In this document: piece after piece, positions 24,709 to 35,895 of the stretch | Position numbering within the stretch: position 1 is the first letter of the stretch | Layout: each line of letters opens with the position of its first letter | NCBI GenBank assembly: GCA_903838675.1 | Contig: CAILZI010000069.1 | Span: 1 to 55,231 of the forward strand | Direction of reading: 5' to 3' | DNA: 55,231 bases | Origin: an uncultured Verrucomicrobiota bacterium | GTDB taxonomy: Bacteria > Verrucomicrobiota > Verrucomicrobiia > Verrucomicrobiales > Verrucomicrobiaceae | Program-made: the position numbers and the translations under genes | Notes under the pieces: generated by a model | What the model was told of the DNA's origin: nothing | Seen by the model: only the letters and a program-made list of their open reading frames with translations | Database searches by the model: none

Positions 24709-26613
24709 ATGAACCCATTGATTTTCACCGCCCTCGACCTCCTTGCGAAGAGCGCAGGAGTGGTGCTCCTTGCCTTTGCAGTGCAGAACTTCTTGCGCTC
24801 TGCCTCTGCAGCGCAGCGAGGTGCAGTCTGGCTTGCAGCCTTCTTCGTGCTGCTCCTGCTGCCGTTCACGGTGTTGCTGCAGCCGCGCTGGTCGTTCTCC
24901 TTCATGCAGCCGGAGACTGACTCTCCACTGCCGGAACTCCAGGCTGAAGTCATGCAGGCATCTGCAGATTCCATGGCGGGCATGACTCAGCCTGCGAGTT
25001 CAGCGGGACTGCTGCCGTCTCTGAGTGTGGCACAGTGGCTGGGGTGCATCTGGCTGGCGGGATTTGTCTGCCTTCTGGCGCAGCGGATGTCGGGCAGTCT
25101 GCAACTGCGTCGTTTGAAAGCACATAGCCTTCCGCTGCAGGATGCCCGGGCCCTTGAATGTGCGGCACGTGTGGCCTCAGAGGTGGGAGTGCAGCGCGCC
25201 ATCTCTCTGCGCACGGCTGCCTGTGTTCCTGTGCCGCTGACGTGGGGCGCCCTGCAGCCGGTGTTGCTCTTGCCGACGGACGCGCTGCACTGGGATGCTG
25301 TCAGCCTGGAGGCGGCGCTGCGGCATGAGATGGGGCACATCCGTCATCATGATGCACTTGCACGCCTCATCACCTTGATCATTACGGCGGCCTACTGGCC
25401 CAATGTGCTCGTCTGGCTGGCTGCCAAAGCGTGGCGCACAGTGCAGGAGCAGGCGGCGGATGATCTCGTCATCAGCGCTGGCACGGTGGCAGAACATTAC
25501 GCGCTGCAACTGCTCGAAGCCGCGCGGGGTGTGCAGGCTGCCGGTGGCCTGCGTGCTCCGGCCATGGCCATGGCGCAGCCTTCCACGCTGGAGACACGAC
25601 TTGCTGCGATCATGGACGACACCCGTGATCGCAGCCCTTACAGCATGCGCGGCGCGCTCACCGGTCTGGTCTGTGCCACGGCTGCCCTCACGCTGTGTGC
25701 AGCAGCGCAACTGCGCGCAGCCGATGCCAGGCCTGGCACAACGCCCGCCAGTGACAGTGGCAAACTGGCAGCCAGGGCTGAATCGATCATCCTGCCTGCG
25801 GTGAAATTCAAAGAGGCGCGTCTTCCTGAAATCGTGCAGTTTCTGCAGACGCAGTCCATCAAGCTCGATCCGCAGCATGTCGGTCTGAGCCTTGTCATTG
25901 CCGAGCCTGATTATGAGAAGATGAATGCGATCACTCTCGATCTTCACCAGGTGCCGGTGAGTGAGGTCCTGAAGTACGTGGCGGCACTCAGCAACCGTGT
26001 GGTGCGCTATGACGCCGCTGCCATCATCCTCAGTCCTCCATCGGCCCCGGGTGATTTGCTCACGCGCGGCTACAAGCTGCCTGCGGGTGCGTCTGCCAAA
26101 ATTGGCAACATCAAAGATTGGCTGGTCAGCCAAGGTGTGGCGTTTCCATTGGGAGCTAGTGCGATTTATGTTGCCGATCACAATCAGCTTGTGATCCGAA
26201 ACACCCAGCAGGAACTGCAGAAGGTGGACGCCGCAGTCAACACGCTTGGAGCGGGCGGTGCAAGCTCTGTCGGCGGCGCGGCCGGCATCATGCCAGCAGG
26301 TCCAGAAAAGGCACCGGCATCGCCTCTGATCGCCAAGGCAGAATCGATCATCATTCCGAAAATCCAGCTTCAAGGAGCCAGCGTGAGTGAGGCCCTGGAA
26401 CTCCTGCGTATCAAGGCGCGTGAACTTGATCCTGCCAAAAAGGGCGTGAACATTCTAATCAACGACGTGGACATTCCGCAGAATACTCAAATATCGCTGT
26501 CCTTGAGCAATATCCCTCTGATCGAAGCTCTCAGATACGTGGCTGAACTCTCAAACCTCAAAATGAAAGCCGGAGAGAATGCCTTCGTGCTCAAGCCAAA
26601 TTCTGCCAAATAG
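24709..26613 (+). CDS. M56 (BlaR1-type) metallopeptidase fused to secretin-short-domain repeats
   Basis: 634 residues. The first 310 residues hold about five membrane helices and the zinc site HEMGH (LEAALRHEMGHIRHHD, near residue 206), as in BlaR1/MecR1. A last helix (LVCATAALTLCAAAQL) near 325 leads to a periplasmic part. There, two copies of an STN-like domain occur, at about 357-447 (AESIILPAVKFKEARLPEI) and about 545-634 (AESIIIPKIQLQGASVSEA). Between them lies a unit (FPLGASAIYVADHNQLVIRNT) of a type that usually accompanies STN domains in these phyla. There is no penicillin-binding domain, so the sensor is different from BlaR1. Its target is presumably the repressor encoded upstream. 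Confidence 0.9.
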   Translation: MNPLIFTALDLLAKSAGVVLLAFAVQNFLRSASAAQRGAVWLAAFFVLLLLPFTVLLQPRWSFSFMQPETDSPLPELQAEVMQASADSMAGMTQPASSAGLLPSLSVAQWLGCIWLAGFVCLLAQRMSGSLQLRRLKAHSLPLQDARALECAARVASEVGVQRAISLRTAACVPVPLTWGALQPVLLLPTDALHWDAVSLEAALRHEMGHIRHHDALARLITLIITAAYWPNVLVWLAAKAWRTVQEQAADDLVISAGTVAEHYALQLLEAARGVQAAGGLRAPAMAMAQPSTLETRLAAIMDDTRDRSPYSMRGALTGLVCATAALTLCAAAQLRAADARPGTTPASDSGKLAARAESIILPAVKFKEARLPEIVQFLQTQSIKLDPQHVGLSLVIAEPDYEKMNAITLDLHQVPVSEVLKYVAALSNRVVRYDAAAIILSPPSAPGDLLTRGYKLPAGASAKIGNIKDWLVSQGVAFPLGASAIYVADHNQLVIRNTQQELQKVDAAVNTLGAGGASSVGGAAGIMPAGPEKAPASPLIAKAESIIIPKIQLQGASVSEALELLRIKARELDPAKKGVNILINDVDIPQNTQISLSLSNIPLIEALRYVAELSNLKMKAGENAFVLKPNSAK

Positions 26614-26627
26614 GCATGGCCAGTTTT

Positions 26628-26654
26628 CGCCACTCGGCCAATCACCGAGTGGTG
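26628..26654. terminator. Hairpin between convergent genes
   Basis: CGCCACTCGG pairs with CCGAGTGGTG (one G-T) around loop CCAATCA. It lies between the ends of the peptidase gene and surE, which converge. No T-run follows on either strand, so it may be a bidirectional but inefficient terminator or an RNA-stabilising hairpin. Confidence 0.45.
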
Positions 26655-26670
26655 GAGCAGCAGAGGAGAC

Positions 26671-27360
26671 TCAGACGTGCAGCAGCGAAACAGCGACGTT
26701 GCCGCTGAAGCAGGCCTCCACATCCGAGTCCGGATCACGCGGACGTGAGGCATATGAGGCATTGTAAGCGTAGCCTTGCGCCTCTTTGCGGTAGCTCACA
26801 TTCAACGGCGAACGCGCCGGGTGGCACGTGATGCGTGGAGGCAGCACCGTCTGATCGGCAGGCAAGTGGGGCAGATTGATGTTCCAGAAGGTGCTGTGCG
26901 GGTGGTCTTGCGCGTGTGTTTCCCGGATGATCTCCGCCATCCATGCGGCGGTGCGCTGCCAGTCCACCGCGAGCTCGCGGATCATGTAATGGGAGAGAGA
27001 CATGGAGCGGATGCCATGGTAGGCGGCCTCGCGTGCCGCGGCCACGGTGCCGGAGATGACGATGTCCTGCCCGAGATTGCCACCGGCATTGACACCTGAG
27101 AGCACCAGGTCAGGTTTTAGATCAAGCGCAAACAAAGCCAGCCGCACGCAGTCGGCCGGGGTGCCATGCACGGCATGACGATTCTCTCCATGCATCTCCA
27201 CCCGCAGATGCTGATGCGTGGTGACCCGGTGCCCGCACTGGCTCTGCTCCGTGGCCGGAGCCACGACGGTGAACTGCCAGCCAAGCTGCTTCACCGCATT
27301 TTCCAAAGCCTGCAACCCGGGTGCTGCAATGCCGTCGTCGTTCGTGAGGAGGACGTGCAT
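26671..27360 (-). CDS. surE: 5'/3'-nucleotidase SurE
   Basis: 229 residues. SurE hydrolyses nucleoside 5'- and 3'-monophosphates in the cytoplasm and is a stress/stationary-phase survival enzyme. The metal-binding start MHVLLTNDDGIAAPG has the acidic pair D8-D9, and VLSGVNAGGNLGQDIVISGTVAAAREA is the second signature, with Asn and Ser ligands. The C-terminus SDVEACFSGNVAVSLLH also fits. Length is slightly shorter than the 250-residue norm. Its start is three bases after the stop of the enoyl reductase gene, so the two are co-transcribed. Confidence 0.95.
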   Translation of the reverse strand: MHVLLTNDDGIAAPGLQALENAVKQLGWQFTVVAPATEQSQCGHRVTTHQHLRVEMHGENRHAVHGTPADCVRLALFALDLKPDLVLSGVNAGGNLGQDIVISGTVAAAREAAYHGIRSMSLSHYMIRELAVDWQRTAAWMAEIIRETHAQDHPHSTFWNINLPHLPADQTVLPPRITCHPARSPLNVSYRKEAQGYAYNASYASRPRDPDSDVEACFSGNVAVSLLHV

Positions 27361-27363
27361 GGG

Positions 27364-28347
27364 TTAAGCGAGATCGAGGATCACCTTGCCGCCGCGTGAG
27401 CCTTCCTGCGCGCGTTTGATGGCTTTGTTGAATTCTGCCAGCGGCACGATTTCGTCGATGGCGGTAACGAGTTCGCCGGATTGAATGAGGGCGGTGAGTG
27501 GATCAAGCACCTCGTAGAGTTCAGGCGTGCTGGCTTTCTCAAACCACTTGGTGATCCACAGGCCGTGAAGCTGCAGGTTTTTGAAGATGAGGAATTTGTT
27601 AGGCACCTTCAGGCTCCGGCGGCTCATGGCACCATAGGTGACCAGGATGCCCTCAGAGCTGAGCAGGTCCATCAGATGAATCGCGCTGTCACCCCCGACC
27701 GCGTTCGTGGCCAGCATCACAGGCCCGTCGCCGACGATCTTTTTGGCCTCGGCGACGCCTTCGTCGGTGTCGAGCACGACGACGTCAGCGCCCAGCGTTT
27801 TCAGTTCATCGAAGAGTTCGGTTCGACGCACGAAATTTATTGTACGAAAGCCGAAGTGCTTCGCCAGTTGGATTAATGCGCGGCCCACGCCGGAGTTTGC
27901 GGCGTTCTGCGCGACCCAGGCACCTTTGGGCAGATCGGTGTAGTGTTTGAGCAGTGCCCATGCGGTGACCGGATTGATGCGCATCATGCTCGCCTGAACC
28001 TGATCTATCTGCGGTGGCAGCTTAGCGAAGTGATGTTCCGGTGCGGTGAGGTGCTGCGTCCAGCAGCCGGTACCCACCAGCGGGATGACGACATCACCTT
28101 TCGCCAGCGATGTCACCGCGCTGCCCACCGCCTCCACCTCGCCACAGCCTTCATGCCCCGGAATGCAGGGCGGATGCGCCGCGCGGCCATAGGTGCCCTC
28201 GATGAAATTGAGATCCGCTGGATTCACCGGCGCATAGCGCATGCGCACCCGCACCTCATGCCCTTCTGGTGGCGTCAGGGTGCGTTCTTGAAGCTGCAAA
28301 ACTTCAGCAGGATTTCCGGTGCGGTCGAATTGAAGAAACTGGGACAT
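27364..28347 (-). CDS. MECR-type enoyl reductase / zinc-free alcohol dehydrogenase
   Basis: 327 residues of the medium-chain dehydrogenase superfamily, NADPH-dependent. The N-terminal part (VRMRYAPVNPADLNFIEGTYG, GHEGCGEVEAVGSAV) and the cofactor part (INPVTAWALL, VAQNAANSGVGRALIQLAKH, INFVRR) match the mitochondrial trans-2-enoyl-CoA reductase group, as do LIFKNLQLHGLWITKW near 235. The catalytic tyrosine region APVNPAD follows that group, which binds no zinc. A role in fatty-acid elongation is likely but not certain; quinone-oxidoreductase activity is the alternative. It overlaps nothing and precedes surE by three bases. Confidence 0.85.
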   Translation of the reverse strand: MSQFLQFDRTGNPAEVLQLQERTLTPPEGHEVRVRMRYAPVNPADLNFIEGTYGRAAHPPCIPGHEGCGEVEAVGSAVTSLAKGDVVIPLVGTGCWTQHLTAPEHHFAKLPPQIDQVQASMMRINPVTAWALLKHYTDLPKGAWVAQNAANSGVGRALIQLAKHFGFRTINFVRRTELFDELKTLGADVVVLDTDEGVAEAKKIVGDGPVMLATNAVGGDSAIHLMDLLSSEGILVTYGAMSRRSLKVPNKFLIFKNLQLHGLWITKWFEKASTPELYEVLDPLTALIQSGELVTAIDEIVPLAEFNKAIKRAQEGSRGGKVILDLA

Positions 28348-28383
28348 GATAGAGTTAGATTACGTTGCGGAAAGCGAGGAGGG

Positions 28384-30909
28384 CTAGTTCTTCCTCACCC
28401 CAATCTCCTCCATCGGGATCGCCTTGAACCCAAGCTTGAAGGCGGGTGACTCCGGCTTCAGCCGGAAATCATCGTTCTTCACGTCCATGAAGAGTGGATC
28501 GGCGACGACACTGTGTTTGTCCCATCCGGCATTCTGCCATGCGGCCCATTCGTCGAGGGGTTCGGCTTCGGTGATGCGCACGTCGTCGAAGAAGACCTGG
28601 CCTTTGGGCTCGTGGCAGTCAACGCGCAGCCAGAAGGCGGTCATCCAGGGTTTCCAGCCAGCTTCGTTTTCGCGCAGCATGCGGCCGGTGGCTTCGACTT
28701 CCTTCCACTCGCTGGTGGCGGTGATGCTGGTGCTGCCTGCCTGCCAGTAGCCTTCACCGTTTTTGAAGGCGGCAAAGGCGAGGCTGATCTTGGCGGTGGG
28801 TTCGCTGGATTTGACACGAAGCCTCACGCGGTACGCGGCACCGGGCTTGATCGGCACATCGGGGCTGTGGAAAACGCTCTTGGGGTTTTTGGGATCCGTG
28901 CCGAGCGCGCAGTCCACGCGCAGGGCACCATCGGCCACGACAAGCTGCACGTCTTTGTTGGGGCGATGGTTGAAGCCCCAGCCCGGAGGTGTTTTGCCGG
29001 GTGCGAGGGTGTCGAAGTTCTCGGTGGCGAGCGGTGCGCCTTTGTCCGGGCCGACTTGGTTGATGCCGGTGACGATGGGATGCCCGCCGTTCCAGGCGAT
29101 GTTGTAGTCGATCGTGTTCCACTTCGGCGTGGCGTTGCGGATGTCGCCGTATTTCACGCCGGGGGTGTCGCCAAACATGATGTTATGCTGGAAGCTGTTG
29201 CCGCTCATCATGGTGCCGTCGTCGCGGATGGCGTCCTTGGGGTGCAGGTCCATGTTGCGCATGCTGGCCCAGGCGAGCTGTCCGGCCACGGATTCATAGC
29301 CTTTGATCATCGTTTCAATGTGGCTGGTGTAGAATCGCTGATCCTTGGTCCAGCCATGGAGATCGAACTGAAACTTGCCGCCGAGGGCGAAGATGTTGTT
29401 CTCCACAATGCAATCGCGAGAGTTGTGCATGTGGATGGGCGTGTGAGCCACGCGATAGACAATGTTGCCGATGATGTCGATGCCGCCGCTGTTGTCGTCC
29501 GGGTAGAGGCCAAAGGTGAACCACGGATGCTTAAGGCCTCCGGATTCCTGACCGCAGCCGATGACGTCATGGATCAAATTGTAGCGCCACTTGCTGCCAC
29601 GGCTGCTGATCCAGTCGCGGCCGCCGGTGTAGATGGCGCCGCCGTCCTGCGTTTCGAGGCAGAGATGGTGCAGGTGGTTGTATTCCACGATGAGGTTGTT
29701 CCCGCTCATCTGCACGCCCATGCGCGGGCCGTCGTGGATGTGGTTGTGCGCGGCGGTGTTGTCCACGCCATACATGCTGATGCCGCAGGCGTTCTTGTTG
29801 AAGACGCCCATGTGGTGGATGTGATTGTCCTCCGCGATGTGCCCCGGCCCGGTGAGTGTCTTGCGGTCTCCGCCGCTCAGGCTGATGCCATTGCTGCCGG
29901 TGTAGCTGATTTCGTTGTGCGAGAGGCGCACGTTCTTGCCATCGCTCACGCCGATGCCACTGCCATTGAAGGCGCCGACCTGGGTGATGACGCATTTCTC
30001 CACGAGGCAGTCCTCCGCGCGCTCAAAGGTGATCGCGCTGCCGTGGCAACCGATGAGCGTGAGGCCGCGGATGGTGATCTTCTTTGCTCCAGCCTTCACT
30101 TTGAAGAAGCTCTCAAGCACGGGCAGGCGGATTTCAGGAACGTCCTTGCTGAATGGTGGCCAGAAGTACAACATGCCGTTGCGCTTGTCGTAAAACCACT
30201 CGCCAGGCGCATCCAGTTCTTCGAGGGCGTTTTGAAAATGATAGCGGTTGTGCGGATGCAGGTCATAGCCGCAATCCTTCTTCAGCGTGAGCATGCGTGT
30301 CTGGGGATCGAGCGAAACCACGGGCTCGATGAAATTCCACCAGCCGAACTGTGCGAAGATGTCGAGTTCCACATCCTCAGGGTGCGACCATTTGCGGACG
30401 TCCTCAGGCTTCACATAGAGCGTCCGTTTCCACAGGTGGCCTTCGGGAGCACCAGCAGGTGGAAATTCTGCCACAAAGGCCCAGCCGCCGTAGAGCGGAT
30501 CGTTCGCGTCGAAGTTTGGGTAACGCGCCAGGATCTGCCGCTTGCCGCTGCTGAGCAGTTGTTTTGGGATGAAACCCTTCGGCACCAGCTTCGAGACATC
30601 CGCTTTGATGATCTGGCCCTCGTGAGGCTGCCAGCCGTTGATGACAGGCGCACCGACGAGCGTGCTGCTGGTCCCGGTGAGGGTCAGGTTGGAATCCTGC
30701 GCTTCGAGCTGAATCGGCTGCGTCAGGTCCGTCGTGCCCGCAGGCAGCAGGATGGTCGCAGGTTCAGTGTTGCCCGCCTTGCGTGCGTCGCGGACCTGAT
30801 TGAGCGCCTGAGCCAGCGTGAGGGCAGGGGAGACTTTGACCTCCAAGGCATGGGTTGTGGTGAGTGCGGCTGCAGTGAACGCTAGAAGCAGAGAACGGGG
30901 CGGGAACAT
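28384..30909 (-). CDS. Secreted right-handed beta-helix protein (polysaccharide lyase-like)
   Basis: 841 residues from ATG 30909, which opens with a signal peptide (PPRSLLLAFTAAALTTTHA). Residues of about 20-60 are the usual N-cap (LAQALNQVRDARKAGN). The centre, about 260-620, is a parallel beta-helix of short coils (ITIRGLTLIGCHGSAITFE, GSGIGVSDGKNVRLSHNEIS, GNNLIVEYNHLHHL, NSRDCIVENNIFALGG). Residues of about 650-800 form a jelly-roll resembling a carbohydrate-binding module (AYRVRLRVKSSEPTAKISLAF, GQVFFDDVRIT). It probably cuts or binds an acidic polysaccharide outside the cell. The catalytic residues cannot be assigned. It is divergent from ileS. Confidence 0.82.
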   Translation of the reverse strand: MFPPRSLLLAFTAAALTTTHALEVKVSPALTLAQALNQVRDARKAGNTEPATILLPAGTTDLTQPIQLEAQDSNLTLTGTSSTLVGAPVINGWQPHEGQIIKADVSKLVPKGFIPKQLLSSGKRQILARYPNFDANDPLYGGWAFVAEFPPAGAPEGHLWKRTLYVKPEDVRKWSHPEDVELDIFAQFGWWNFIEPVVSLDPQTRMLTLKKDCGYDLHPHNRYHFQNALEELDAPGEWFYDKRNGMLYFWPPFSKDVPEIRLPVLESFFKVKAGAKKITIRGLTLIGCHGSAITFERAEDCLVEKCVITQVGAFNGSGIGVSDGKNVRLSHNEISYTGSNGISLSGGDRKTLTGPGHIAEDNHIHHMGVFNKNACGISMYGVDNTAAHNHIHDGPRMGVQMSGNNLIVEYNHLHHLCLETQDGGAIYTGGRDWISSRGSKWRYNLIHDVIGCGQESGGLKHPWFTFGLYPDDNSGGIDIIGNIVYRVAHTPIHMHNSRDCIVENNIFALGGKFQFDLHGWTKDQRFYTSHIETMIKGYESVAGQLAWASMRNMDLHPKDAIRDDGTMMSGNSFQHNIMFGDTPGVKYGDIRNATPKWNTIDYNIAWNGGHPIVTGINQVGPDKGAPLATENFDTLAPGKTPPGWGFNHRPNKDVQLVVADGALRVDCALGTDPKNPKSVFHSPDVPIKPGAAYRVRLRVKSSEPTAKISLAFAAFKNGEGYWQAGSTSITATSEWKEVEATGRMLRENEAGWKPWMTAFWLRVDCHEPKGQVFFDDVRITEAEPLDEWAAWQNAGWDKHSVVADPLFMDVKNDDFRLKPESPAFKLGFKAIPMEEIGVRKN

Positions 30910-31061
30910 GGTTGCGCAGCGATACGCCATGCGGCCCGGAGGGCAAATGCGTGTTGTGGGCGGGAATTGGCGTGGAACTTGAAACCTGAAACTTGTAACC
31001 CTGCGCTCCCCCTTGCCACGCGCCCCCATCTTGCTAGGCTTCGCGCTCCTTTTCCCGAACC

Positions 31062-33818
<2,757 letters not shown>

Positions 33819-33855
33819 AGACTAAAAGCATTTTCGTTCCTAGCTCAGTCGCAGT

Positions 33856-34587
33856 TCATCTATTTGGGTTGCAGGGGATGGGCGACAAGCCTTCAACAAA
33901 AACAACCCATTCGTCAAAAGTGTCCTTTGCGTAATAGACGGTCATCGGCACATCGCCTTGTTTCAGTCGTATTGGGTAAATTAAAGTTCCTCTAACAAGC
34001 CCTTTAACTCCATTTGAAACAAGCACGCTGCCACGTCGATAGTTCGAAGTATCGAGCAATTCGTTGAGAATTTTGGCCCCAGCCACAATGATTTCGTCCG
34101 GTGGAATAGGGGCAGGCTCAACGATCTTGGACTCCTCCGGTTGATTCTTATCTGGTTCATCCAAAACCACATTTGCCTCTGTTGGCTTGGCTTCACTGAA
34201 ACTCTTTTGTATTGGCGCAGTTGGATTTTGAATCGCCGTGACGGCCTGCGGAGCATATTCCTCCCGAATTTGCCAGCCTGACAAGCCACCCAAAACCAAT
34301 CCGGTTAGAAGACTTGCCCAGCTCAGCTTGCTTTGTTTGTAGTTCTTCTGTTGGTTCGATTCGACAGGTGTTCGGTTCCCAGAATTAGTAAGTGGAGGAA
34401 TTTCCGGAGGTTTTAACGCAAAAACTAGTGCAAATTCGGGAACCTTTGAAAGTGGAGTCCACCCATCTAGCCGTTCTGTCCAGCAGAGGTCATCTTTATC
34501 GAGCTGTCCAAGCTCGCAAAATTTGATGACCTCTGCCAGTTCATATGGGCCATGTTTTTGGCCTTCGATCAAAAGTAGAGTCTGCAT
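33856..34587 (-). CDS. GYF_2-domain membrane protein
   Basis: 243 residues. The first 55 residues are a GYF_2 domain (LIEGQKHGPYELAEVIKFCELGQLDKDDLCWTERLDGWTPLSKVPEF), a peptide-binding fold. After a polar linker there is one membrane helix at about 85-107 (WASLLTGLVLGGLSGWQI) and then about 130 residues without a recognised fold. Base composition is clearly lower in GC than in ileS next to it, which suggests later acquisition. The small gene at 34600 lies 12 bases upstream, so they probably form one operon. Another GYF_2 protein is encoded at 43796. Confidence 0.75.
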   Translation of the reverse strand: MQTLLLIEGQKHGPYELAEVIKFCELGQLDKDDLCWTERLDGWTPLSKVPEFALVFALKPPEIPPLTNSGNRTPVESNQQKNYKQSKLSWASLLTGLVLGGLSGWQIREEYAPQAVTAIQNPTAPIQKSFSEAKPTEANVVLDEPDKNQPEESKIVEPAPIPPDEIIVAGAKILNELLDTSNYRRGSVLVSNGVKGLVRGTLIYPIRLKQGDVPMTVYYAKDTFDEWVVFVEGLSPIPCNPNR

Positions 34588-34599
34588 AAACTCGCCGAG

Positions 34600-34830
34600 C
34601 TACAAGTTACCAAGCAAAGCTTCCCTTACGGCTTGAGCCAAAGCCACGTCGTCACTTAGTGAGGCAAATTTTTCCCTATGGCCGCCATTGGTCGTATCAA
34701 TGATGTATTCAGCGGAAGGTCCCCGAGAAATAGTTTGTTTAATCAGGGCTGTTGAATCAGAGACTGCAAAGATTCGAGCTCCAAACTTAGGGGTATGTGA
34801 TGTGTTTTGGTCCATGTATATAATTTTCAC
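34600..34830 (-). CDS. Small protein of unknown function
   Basis: 76 residues, or 71 from the second ATG at 34815 (MDQNTSHTPKFG). I do not recognise a family. It has a strand-rich middle (ARIFAVSDSTALIKQTIS, AEYIIDTTNGGH) and a helical C-terminus (DDVALAQAVREALLGNL), with no signal or membrane segment. Support comes from the 12-base spacing to the GYF_2 gene and the AT-rich upstream region suited to a promoter. It could still be a chance frame. Confidence 0.5.
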   Translation of the reverse strand: MKIIYMDQNTSHTPKFGARIFAVSDSTALIKQTISRGPSAEYIIDTTNGGHREKFASLSDDVALAQAVREALLGNL

Positions 34831-35156
34831 AATTAATATGATTTGTCAAATCAGCCACCTTCGGACCTGAGATCGTCCAATGCTGACAGCTTTACTTCAT
34901 CCTCTGGGCCACCACCGAGGAACACATTGACGAAAAAAGCCGCCCTAAAAAAGATGCCCGACATTTTGTTACTTCGCGAAATTTTCCATCAACCCTTTAT
35001 GGAAGCATAGCTGAGCTTGTATAACCGCAGAGAAGTCTATTCTGAATGGCTCTACGGTTATATCGTCTCTTGCGGTGTTTTGCTCCGGGCTTCGGTGCCG
35101 ATGAATCGTCCTGATGTCCGCATTGCCAAAAGCCACGACAGGAGCATCTTAGCCTA
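34831..35156. other. Gene-free, AT-richer stretch
   Basis: About 326 bases with no convincing gene or RNA. The upstream side includes an AT-rich run (34805-34850) that may be the promoter of the minus-strand gene at 34830. A start-less plus-strand frame at 34887-35027 reads as a plausible peptide (KKDARHFVTSRNF, ending IAELV then TAA) and could be a gene fragment. No higB-like toxin frame is visible here. Confidence 0.5.
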
Positions 35157-35534
35157 ATGAATCTGCCAACAGTCGCTGCACTCATCACCGAGCCGCCGCA
35201 AGATCTGCTGGCGCAGTCGAAGACCTTGGCCGTCAACCCTGACGCGACAGATGAGAGCTGGCTGAACACCTTTGGCTGGGCCAAGAACAATCCCGACTAC
35301 GACGCCGCCATGAAACTCGGCGAGCAGTGGCGGCAGGACGTGAACCGCCAGTCTTTGGTCGAGATGGATCGTAGCGATGATCATTCCGAGCAGCTTGAGG
35401 GGAAAACCGCAGCGCTGCCCCAAGAGCGTCCGCTCGGAGCGCGGGCGATGATTGGTTTTGCCGTGCAAGGTGGACGCGCACCCCGCGCCACAGCAGACTG
35501 GATGAAGGAACTGCGCGAGGGAGACGAGGATTGA
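35157..35534 (+). CDS. Small hypothetical protein upstream of HigA
   Basis: 125 residues. The first 70 (LPTVAALITEPPQDLLAQSKTL, SWLNTFGWAKNNPDYDAAMKLGEQW) are helical with an even composition, reminiscent of short type II antitoxins that end in an EAMRLG-EWR pattern. The remainder is Ala/Arg/Gly-rich and less protein-like until WMKELREGDED at the end. The stop lies eight bases before the HigA start, so translation may be coupled. I cannot name the family. It may be a fusion of an antitoxin-like piece with readthrough sequence. Confidence 0.5.
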   Translation: MNLPTVAALITEPPQDLLAQSKTLAVNPDATDESWLNTFGWAKNNPDYDAAMKLGEQWRQDVNRQSLVEMDRSDDHSEQLEGKTAALPQERPLGARAMIGFAVQGGRAPRATADWMKELREGDED

Positions 35535-35542
35535 GATTCATC

Positions 35543-35881
35543 ATGAAAACACCCGCCGAATCCAAAAAGCGAACCGCAGTTGCCGCGCGGCTTCCCAGCA
35601 TTCACCCCGGCCGCATCTTGCGGAAGGAAATCCGTGAGGTGAGCGGCATCACCCAGACGCAGCTCGCAACTGCTACTGGACTGCCAGTCAGTCGAATAAA
35701 TGATCTGGTCAAAGAGCGTCGCGGCATCACGGTGGACAGCGCTATTCGACTCGGTAAAGCACTCGGCACCTCCACGGAGCTTTGGCTCAATCTGCAGCGG
35801 ACCTACGATCTCGAAGAAGCCGAAAAATCCAAAGGCACCGAATATAGGCAGATCAAGCCACTGCCGCTGAAAGCTGCCTAA
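35543..35881 (+). CDS. HigA-family addiction-module antitoxin, without its toxin
   Basis: 112 residues from ATG 35543 (an in-frame start at 35531 adds four residues). The HTH_3/XRE domain is clear: HPGRILRKEIREVSGITQTQLATATGLPVSRINDLVKERRGITVDSAIRLGKALGTSTELWLNLQ, written here as a description of residues of about 22-85. HigA normally follows a higB RNase gene, neutralises that toxin and represses the operon. No HigB-like frame is found upstream or downstream, so it is an orphan or has a different partner, possibly the protein at 35157. Confidence 0.88.
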   Translation: MKTPAESKKRTAVAARLPSIHPGRILRKEIREVSGITQTQLATATGLPVSRINDLVKERRGITVDSAIRLGKALGTSTELWLNLQRTYDLEEAEKSKGTEYRQIKPLPLKAA

Positions 35882-35895
35882 TCAATGCCTTCCTG

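Noticed and set aside
28513..30885. Open frame of about 790 codons on the plus strand opposite the beta-helix gene
   Set aside because: Val/Ala/His-rich antisense frame without motifs; the minus-strand protein has a signal peptide and a regular beta-helix.
34887..35027. Start-less plus-strand frame reading QLYFILWATTEEHIDEK and KKDARHFVTSRNF
   Set aside because: Only about 46 codons and no start codon. It may be a gene fragment, but it cannot be called a gene; mentioned under findings only as a hint.
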